Source of the DNA: a bacterium
GTDB lineage: Bacteria > Myxococcota_A > Bradymonadia > Bradymonadales > Bradymonadaceae
Direction: 5' to 3'
Assembly (NCBI GenBank): GCA_030427705.1
Contig: JAUIBR010000040.1
Coordinates: forward strand, 1-61,308
Length of the DNA stretch: 61,308 nucleotides
Under the pieces are notes generated by a model. The model was not told the origin of the DNA. It did no database searches and saw only the letters and a list, made by a program, of their open reading frames with translations. The first letter of the stretch is position 1; every line of letters begins with the position of its first letter. Below, in pieces: positions 60,382 through 61,308 of the stretch. The position numbers were made by a program, and so were the translations under genes.

Positions 60382-61176
60382 ATGTCGAACACCACAACGT
60401 TTTTGCTTTATCCCGCATGGTCCGAAGAAACCGTTCAGACCTGCATCAGGATTGGGCGACCCGATTGGGTCGATGTGCCTTGGATCTGGTACGAGGGCGA
60501 CACCAAAGTCCTAGATGAACAGATTGTGGAAGACCTCGAGGATTTTCCGGAGGTTGTGATGGAGCTGTCAAAACGGCTTTCCGCGCAACTCTACGATGAG
60601 ATTGTCGCTCCGCACATTGGCGGAGCGAACAACTTCCGTCACTTCCGTTGGTATCCGGGTCACGCGCTCGAAGAGCTGGAGACGTTCTGTGCGGATAACG
60701 GCTGGAAGGACTTGCGGGTGGACAATCGATTCTCACCCATTCTGTACCCGTTTGTGGACGCCGAGTTGCGACGAAATGCGTCGGACACCGATACCGATGC
60801 GTTTAGAGCCGCAATCGAAGACCTGGAAAAGCGTGGGTGGCATGACTCGCGTGCCTCTTGGGAGCGAGCCCGCTCACCGCGCATGTACTTGTTTACGCGA
60901 CAGAGTCGGCATGAAGCCAAAGAGCGGGTGAGCGCGGAGTTCTATCAGGCTGAAGAGGGATTCCGCTGGCGTCTGCGGGTCAATTGCGCGAATGGCAAAC
61001 GGCAGGCGGGCGTTGCTGGTTCGTTTGAGGTTGGCAAACTACCCGAGCTTATCGCGGCTATTGATAGTCTGTCCGCGGAATACACGCTGCACGACCAGAA
61101 GGCCGCCGAGTGGGTACCACAGTTGTGCGACAAGACGGGTGCCACGCCTGAGCTACTGCCCGGTGTCAGTCTGTAA
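60382..61176 (+). CDS. Unknown soluble protein
   Basis: 264 residues without signal peptide or membrane helix; aromatic-rich N-terminus (TFLLYPAWSEETVQTCIRIG; DVPWIWYEGDTKVLDEQIVE) and Arg-rich second half (YLFTRQSRHEAKERVSAEFY). No family is recognised. It starts 3 bases after the TSP3 lipoprotein stop, so the two are probably cotranscribed, but their different locations (surface versus cytoplasm) give no clear shared role. Its end overlaps the convergent gene by 11 bases. Confidence 0.7.
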   Translation: MSNTTTFLLYPAWSEETVQTCIRIGRPDWVDVPWIWYEGDTKVLDEQIVEDLEDFPEVVMELSKRLSAQLYDEIVAPHIGGANNFRHFRWYPGHALEELETFCADNGWKDLRVDNRFSPILYPFVDAELRRNASDTDTDAFRAAIEDLEKRGWHDSRASWERARSPRMYLFTRQSRHEAKERVSAEFYQAEEGFRWRLRVNCANGKRQAGVAGSFEVGKLPELIAAIDSLSAEYTLHDQKAAEWVPQLCDKTGATPELLPGVSL

Positions 61177-61308
61177 TCAAGGTCTGCGTCACATCGCCCA
61201 CCTTCAGCGCGATGCCATCACTTGCTTCAATGAAGTAGGGCTCTAACGCGTAGTACGCTTGTTTCTTAAAGCGCGCCTCAAACTCACCCCCCTTAATCTT
61301 GCAGTATA
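61166..61308 (-). CDS. 3' end of a minus-strand gene, unknown (5' truncated)
   Basis: The minus-strand frame is open from the right edge to TGA (61166-61168 on the plus strand TCA). The 46 visible codons are protein-like: IKGGEFEARFKKQAYYALEP, YFIEASDGIALKVGDVTQTL and ITD at the end. It is the C-terminus of a gene whose start lies beyond the window. No family is recognised. It converges on the unknown gene at 60382 with an 11-base overlap. Confidence 0.5.
   Translation of the reverse strand, partial: YCKIKGGEFEARFKKQAYYALEPYFIEASDGIALKVGDVTQTLITD

Overview
The window is about 61 kb of moderately GC-rich, densely coded bacterial chromosome. Gene content points to Myxococcota (former Deltaproteobacteria). 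Evidence: many eukaryotic-like Ser/Thr kinases and FHA proteins, lipoproteins with Asn-rich or acidic linkers, thrombospondin type-3 calcium repeats, a matrixin-like protease with a MYXO-CTERM-like tail, and a microcompartment locus that from memory resembles that of Haliangium ochraceum. The Asn-rich lipoprotein linker would fit Bradymonadia, but this is only a suggestion.

Layout. 1-1.65 kb: 3' end of a polymorphic (RHS-type) toxin with a Tox-REase-7-like nuclease tip, a probable immunity gene, a small acidic gene and decayed RHS sequence. 1.65-5.9 kb: MscS-type channel, two tandem paralogous secreted proteins, secreted metalloprotease. 6.0-9.3 kb: main bacterial microcompartment (BMC) operon (BMC-T, BMC-H, BMC-P, acylating aldehyde dehydrogenase with a cargo helix, second BMC-T). 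9.3-17.3 kb: PpiC-type lipoprotein, VWA protein, membrane/coiled-coil protein, PHP phosphoesterase, SppA, TolC-like protein, MlaC. 17.4-20.7 kb: FHA-TadA ATPase fusion and an FHA-FHA-TPR protein. 20.9-29.7 kb (minus): oligopeptide ABC transporter and AspRS. 29.7-30.25 kb: non-coding, repeat-rich. 30.25-41.5 kb: two envelope proteins, kinase/FHA genes and an NtrC-type two-component system. 41.5-51.2 kb: Omp85-like barrel, a kinase-fold-like lipoprotein, an NTT/MFS-like transporter with HEAT repeats, a double cNMP-binding protein and a secreted GH31 glycosidase. 51.3-56 kb: sucCD, ndk, rlmN, PfkB kinase. 56-58.2 kb: Asn-rich lipoprotein and a BMC satellite (two BMC-P genes and a class II aldolase). 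58.3-61.3 kb: TSP3-repeat lipoprotein, an unknown protein and the 3' end of a minus-strand gene.

How it fits together. The most notable system is the split microcompartment. Shell tiles and the aldehyde dehydrogenase lie at 6-9.3 kb, while two extra pentamer genes and a class II aldolase lie 47 kb away. A plausible reading is a sugar-phosphate aldolase/aldehyde dehydrogenase metabolosome in which the aldolase releases an aldehyde that becomes an acyl-CoA inside the shell. No phosphotransacylase, alcohol dehydrogenase or BMC regulator is visible. A second notable group is the set of phospho-signalling and envelope genes at 32-45 kb. It includes a gene string of a membrane Ser/Thr kinase, an outer-membrane barrel and a lipoprotein carrying protein-kinase-like residues. 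No tRNA, rRNA, CRISPR array, insertion sequence or integrase was seen.
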